This document shows positions 58,101-64,000 of a DNA stretch of 64,000 nt, piece by piece. Within the stretch, counting starts at the first letter, position 1. Each line of letters starts with the position of its first letter. The notes beneath the pieces are model-generated. The model was not told where the DNA came from and searched no databases. It saw only the letters and a program-made list of their open reading frames with translations. Source of the stretch: Atrichornis clamosus (Eukaryota; Chordata; Aves; Passeriformes; Menuridae); contig WBMZ01012038.1 in the NCBI GenBank assembly GCA_013400975.1, positions 62,001 to 126,000 on the forward strand, read 5' to 3'. A program made the translations under genes and the position numbers.

Positions 58101-61100
58101 GTTGTGCCACATCCATAGAGCCAACTTTGGGAGTAAAGGCAGTATTCAATCATTAGCTGCACACTGAAACTACCGGGAGTTTCATCTAGGGTGAGTTTTG
58201 ATGTGAAGGTTAGTCATCGTCAGTCTGGACTCAAAGTACTGGGTCATTGTGCTGAAAAAGTAATTCCTCTTGACCCTGATGAAGGGGAAAGCTTTCCCTC
58301 TACCCCTATGCCATTGCATAGATGTGACATTGAAGGCAACAAAGCTGCAGACAAACAGTAGCTGTGTAATCGTTGGAAGTGCCCCCAGGGGTTTTCCTCT
58401 GGTCCCCATGACGAGTCTGGTTTTGAGAATATAAATTCTGTGCTTTGTTGGAGAAATGTGGCTGCTACAAATTTGACAGTAGACAATGTCAGCATGACAT
58501 AATAGCAGTATTTTCCTATTTTCTCATTGCATTTCATGGTGGCACACTGCTGCATGCTATGATGTGAATGTTGTGACACTATGGTGTGGGTGTCTGCAAA
58601 GTCATGCAGGGATGTGTCTCACAAAAAACCTACATGGGAGCCATTGCCTTATTAGAGAATTGCACATGAAAGCTGTACTTTTGATAAAATGAATACTCAC
58701 ATGCATAATTAAACAGCTACGTGGTGTTGTGTGTCGCACCAATTTGATGATCAAGATGAAGTGCAATGATTTTCAGAAGTAATAAGGGAAATACAAACAG
58801 CAATAATATAACTATGTACAGCAGGAACAAGACAGAACTGACATTAGTCTTTGTTAGAACAAGGCAATATCTTTGTAGATCCACAAACTATATGAACTCA
58901 ATAATTTCTGAAACAGATGTACAGTATATTCTCTTCAGCAGTAAGATTTTGATTTTCAGCTCATCTGCCAGAGAAATTACAATGAGCAAGTGTGTGGGAG
59001 GGGAAAGGGTCTAAGAAAATCCCTTATCTCCAAGTGTCTTGCTGTGGCAGTCTGTTTTCAAAAGTCATGTTGGTAGCCATTCAGTACTCTGAGACATTTT
59101 CCATTAAAACACACCAAACCAAAAATCATTCCTTATATTGCTGTAATACCACAGGCTACATAGAATATATAAGTTTAAGCAGAGGGAGGAATTTGGAACT
59201 TACTAGACGACCAGCTTTAGGGAATCCTTTGTCATAAGCAATAAACCAGGGCTTTGCTTGCCAAGTCAAAGTTGCAATTCATTATTGGGTAGGTTTTCAG
59301 GACTTACTGTCACTTCTGAGCACGGTTAAATATCTGCCCCATGGTAGGAATGGCCCGTGGTGGGCTTTAAACTGGTGAAGAATGACATGTCAAGGGCATG
59401 GGTGGTATAGAGCAGTGTACTACTTGTGTCACTTAAGTGACAGAACAGATGCAGAAAGAGAAAGAGAGAAAAATCCATGCCAGTAAATTGAGCTCCAACA
59501 TCCCTGTGGTGATGCAACCACACCCTCTCCCTCTCCTCTGCTTAGGGCACACTATAATCTTGGGAAGGATGGAAAGTTGAGAGAAATTTTTCTGGAAATG
59601 GCTTGCATATGTGCACACACAGATGGTGCAGTTTGAACTGACCAACAGTGCTCAGGAGAGGAATGAATGTAATTAGGAAATTTGACCCACATACGAATCC
59701 TAATTTTTACTTGCTTGGAATCTTGTGGGAAGATGTAGGCAAAGGTGTGTTTTAGTTTGCAAGGAGAATGTTAACTAACAGCACTGGCCTTCACCCTTCT
59801 GAGTCTGAAAATTCATTTCCCATGGGCTAGCATCAACTTCCTTGTGGATCAAGATATTGCTGGATTCCTGATGCTCTTCTCTTTGCCTGCCAATGCAGCA
59901 CACCAAGTGCTGACAGTGAGCTGCATCAACGCTGATATTCAGCGGATAAGCCCTGAAAGCTGGCCAGAAGTGTTTCAGCCATGTGTGCCTCCCTTTCCAT
60001 AGTTTCTTTCTCAATATTAGGTTAAAGCAGTTTTGAGGCTGATCAGGAGGGATGTCCACCCTCATGCTTGCGTGACTTAGACTATTTGCATGTATTTGCA
60101 CTTTCTGACACAAGTCTAGCCTATCAAACATCATAATTCAACACTGAGGCTACACTTCATGTCTAGCAACATTTTTTTTCCTGAGTGTCATTTCAGTTTT
60201 TTTTCTTTTGTTTTTGTATCAGTTTGCTTTTAATATCAGTCAGGGAATGTGAGGCAATTGAAAAGCACTTGGAACTTTATGATTTTGTCCAGCACTTTCC
60301 TTTAAATAATGCAGTACTCTGTCCGAGGAACGGATAGATGTATAGAGCCATAAAAATGAAAACCTGATTACCTGGTATTTATAGCTTTTCACTCCTTTAT
60401 ATAATAGTGCATTAAGCTTTCCTCCATTGTGCCCCTGACAGGCACTTGGGCAAAACTTCTATTTGCCCCAACTTCCCATTCTTCATCTACTACAGAGAGG
60501 ACCATTCTCCTTCTCTCCATTACCTTGAAAGTGACACCCATGTAAGGAAATGTAAAATAATTTACATCAGAGATAAAAGAATACCTCTTACCTCATCTGG
60601 TCTGTTATGCTAGCTAAGTATTTTTCCAATTAATTTGCAGTCTAACTGTAAGCAGTAGAAACTTCAAATATGGTTAAAATATGCCACTGATTTCTGAAAC
60701 AACTAGCCCCAACTCTATGGAAATAATTCTCTACCCGCTTTTAATGGTGGCCATCTTTAATATAAATAGCCTCAGCAGCAGCAGCACAATGAGCAGCAAG
60801 TATCACTGTCTTGTCAGGAGATCTGTACCTGTGAAGAGAGTGCTCAGCTGTCTTTAAGACACATGGAGAGTGTTAATAACTAAGCAAGGGTTTTCTTCTA
60901 TGAACTCCAAGCTAGCATCAGGGATTGTGCTTCAGAATCACATTATTATAGCAGTAGATGATCTATTGCCAACTACCTAACTACAAAGAAAACTTGCTCC
61001 AGCTTGGGATTGCCCACTAGAGACCAATGCTTGCCTGCAGCACTTAATCATTTTTAAACAAGGGATAAATACATTTCTTTAAGTTCTTGCTCCTGGATTT

Positions 61101-64000
61101 TTCTTTTCATAATTCTCCCAGTGGGGAGTGGCTCCTGCTAGAAAATTGTCTGGGGATTCGGGTCCCAGAACACTTGTATTCTCTGAGATGTGGTGAAGGT
61201 TGTAGACGGCCCTGCAGGGATTCTGGTGCACCCAAACTGTAGCTCGTGCTCCTTCTGGTCCCTTCACAGGCAGTTGCTTTCAGCACTGCCCACCCTGGCT
61301 CGAGGGGTAACAGAGCAAGGAGACATTACTTAGTGCTAATGTTGCTTCAGAGCCAGAGATGCACAGGAAGTGATTTTCATGTCTGAAAGAGAATCTGCGG
61401 GGCTTTTCTGAGCCTAAATCAGGATGAAGAGGTGAAAACTTGTAGGCAAGAAAGAACAACTTGAAAGAAAAAAAAAATTTAAATTGGGTTGGGCCATTCA
61501 GAAATTTTTGTGCCAGATATGTAGGCTTTGTTACTACAAATGAACTATTTTATAGAACAGTTATTTTGATCTGCAAAAAGCAGCCATATCTCCTAAGAAA
61601 GATTAGTACAAACCTGCCTATATTAATAATTAAAACATCGTAATTTCAAATCATCAAGGACAGTCTAGTACTCAGCAGTCTAACGCTTTGCAAGAAAAAA
61701 AAATGAAAATCAGAGAAAAATTCTCAATTAGGAATACCCAGTGCTACACAAAGGTTTCTGGCACCATCATTTCACAAACACATCTGCTGGTGCAATGAAG
61801 AGAGCCCCTGGGAGAGTCCTGTCCTCCCTCCCTGCCTCCCATCCCCATCTGCTGCCCTCTGCACTGCTCGTGTCCTTCCCACTGGGACGGTGTAGCGCAG
61901 GCGAGGAGGAGGATGCTCCAGAGCAGGGTTAGGGAGCACGTGTGGTGGCGGGACACAGGCTGCAGTTATTGGTGTGCTAACGAACTGTTCTGGCAGCTGC
62001 GGCCACAGGGAGAGATCTCACTTTTCCCCACCTTCCCGTCCCACTGTGCCCTTGCACCAGCACAGAAAACTGGTGATCTTGCGGCATGCCAGTTCGGGGA
62101 GTTCATCTGGCAGCAGAGTAACTACTGAAATAACAAGAGGAATGTTTCCTGCTAGCTTAGGTCCATTTGCCCAGAGACATGTCAGCCCAGCGGAGGAGGA
62201 TGGACTGTGTGCCTGGGATGGGCAGTCAGAACTAGCTGTGCTGCAGCCATGGGGGTCAGCTCAGCCGTATCCCAGAATCACACTTAGTGTGAATCACACC
62301 TAGAATTTAGTCTGGAGCAGTGTGCAGAGGCTTTTTTTAAAGTCTTCTTGGCCTAAGGTGCAGCTGGAAATGTGTTTTAACTCACCTTCATAGAAGTGAG
62401 AAATCAGAGCTGATGCTAAATATAGGCAAAATAAAGGACATAGTGGAGAACAACAGTATATTTTTTAGCTTCCTGAACTAAGATATGTGATAGCATCTTG
62501 TACTGCTCTGTGTATTCATGCAATATTTGGGGGTTTCCTGCCTATTATAACATAAGGTAGGCATAATTCACCATGTCCTATGGCCCAAAATACACTTTTA
62601 CTGTGAGAAGCAATAGTATGAATAACACTGGAGTGATCCAGGGTTTTGTCTCATTACTTTTCAAGTTTCATTTCAAAACAAATGTGTTTGTTTGGGCTTC
62701 CCAGCTGTCAGAATCTCAGATGAGATTCAAAAGATAGACTGTACTTATTCATATACCAGTACTGATCTTTTTTTCTTCAAATGTATGACAGGCAAGTTTT
62801 TGCACCAGTGACATTTATCCAACCTGATTCTCTTAGGCAGAGTCTCACAGTAAAGACAAAATACAGGTATTTCATCATTGCTTTTTCAAACACTTTGCAA
62901 ATTAGGCTACTGAGGAAATTAAGGAATGAAGAGATGGTAGATGTTCACTCACAGGAGCACAGCAGACGAGCAGAAGATGTCCTAACTTGTGTCCTAGCTT
63001 GGTACTGTCCCAGCTAGACAATACTACCAAATTTTTTTTTTTAATTAATAATTTTTTTTAATAGCAAAAAACCCGAGGTTTGTATCTTTCTCCTGCTGAT
63101 AAGCTCACTAAAGAAGGTAGAAAAAAAAGCAGTTTACACCAGAAGGAAAATCTGTTACTACAGTCTGTAGATTTACAAATAACACCTTCTTTTCTACAAC
63201 ACCTTTTCAAAATGGAGCCCAACTTCACCAGAGCAAAAATAAAAGAAAAATGGAACACCAGAAGATGCACTTAGCAGTTCCTGCTCACTTAATGTTCTAG
63301 CTGGTATCTGTCTGTCCTGTTTCATCTATAAAAAACCCCAAAACATAACAGTGTTCATATAAGGGTTGACTGTAGTTTATATTGATTCAGAAAGAGTTCT
63401 GTTTAAGCGATACAATCCTGAACTGCTGAACAACCTGAAAAATAATAATTTTCACTGTTTCTTGAAAGGAAAAAATGACCCATCTTCTTTCATTTTTTTC
63501 ATGTCCTCTTTTTTCCCCTCCCTTCTGTTAAATGTGTATCCCCAAGCACGTAAAAAAGCATCTTTGTCAAGAATTTTGACAGCTGTTGCTTGCAGTTCTG
63601 GCACTAACTCATAATTTCAAAGGCTTCTCTGCTTCCCTCAGTGGCTGAGCAAGGAGTGGAAGCAGCTGCCTCCTTCTTCAGTACCGCTGGAGACAGACCA
63701 TGCGGCATTCCTGGGCTGTGTCTGTGAGGACCAGAGCAGACAGCTATAGGCTTGTCCTGTCCAAACTTCGGCACAGCCCCAGCTCCAGCCCAGGCGCTGT
63801 ATGTCACATGGTGGGAAGCACCATGCTGCATGCTCCCAGTGCAGCACTGAGCCATCTGTGGTGCTTGGGATGGCAGGCAGTGCTTTCTGTGTGTTGATGC
63901 TGCATCGCAACACTATAGCCTTACTGTTAAATCTATTGCAGTGAGGAAAAGGAGGTACCGAGACTGGCTGCACCTATGCTGCTTTCCTAAAAGCCAGGGC
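55200..64000. other. Intergenic, no gene recognised
   Basis: AT-rich unique sequence with short GT-rich runs at about 55258-55271 and 55365-55390 and a CAG-rich run near 60775. The last 400 bases (about 63600-64000) are GC-richer with overlapping ORFs on both strands and no recognisable family. No exon, RNA gene or identifiable transposon was found. Confidence 0.6.

Noticed and set aside
62278..62292. Short palindrome tcacact-t-agtgtga
   Set aside because: With 7-bp arms several are expected by chance in 64 kb.
1..64000. CRISPR arrays, bacterial operons, tRNA or rRNA genes
   Set aside because: No regularly spaced repeats or RNA-gene consensus boxes were seen, and the sequence is clearly vertebrate with spliced exons.

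Overview
The window is vertebrate nuclear DNA, most likely from a bird. It carries the 3' two thirds of one multi-exon gene, TBC1D4 (AS160, an Akt-regulated Rab GTPase-activating protein), followed by about 29 kb with no protein-coding gene that I can recognise. A bird is suggested by the short introns, the low repeat load, and CR1 LINE relics: a 3' tail at about 12.2 kb and a decayed ORF2 fragment at 36.9-37.2 kb, both on the minus strand. The species cannot be named from the sequence alone.

Region 1-34.6 kb, plus strand. Sixteen coding exons can be joined in one continuous reading frame (782-914, 2718-2809, 3228-3338, 3993-4112, 7616-7690, 8668-8894, 10750-10899, 16086-16246, 17154-17363, 20969-21127, 22661-22819, 23257-23501, 26282-26441, 28688-28857, 30555-30731, 32316-32543). 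Every intron is GT-AG and every phase matches. Together they encode 858 residues plus the stop. The product runs from the end of the second PTB domain, through the Akt-site linker (equivalents of human S570, S588, T642, S666, S751) and the calmodulin-binding helix, into the TBC catalytic domain and a C-terminal coiled coil. Counting back from the 21 exons I recall for human TBC1D4, these are exons 5-11 and 13-21; the 5' exons lie before position 1. A 15-nt candidate for the missing microexon 12 is at 13657-13671. The 3' UTR probably ends near 34.57 kb, with earlier poly(A) signals near 32.74 kb.

Region 34.6-64 kb. This is intergenic and, by mammalian synteny, should be the start of the gap between TBC1D4 and KLF12. 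It holds the CR1 ORF2 relic, a perfect 31-bp palindrome at 38484-38514, simple-sequence tracts, and an isolated CpG island at about 54.35-55.15 kb that could be an unannotated promoter or enhancer. Open reading frames here look like chance.

I found no new multi-gene system. The most useful leads are a 45-bp duplicate of the exon 9 end with its splice donor placed just after exon 10, the possible microexon 12, an altered Akt motif at the S751 position, the 31-bp palindrome and the orphan CpG island.
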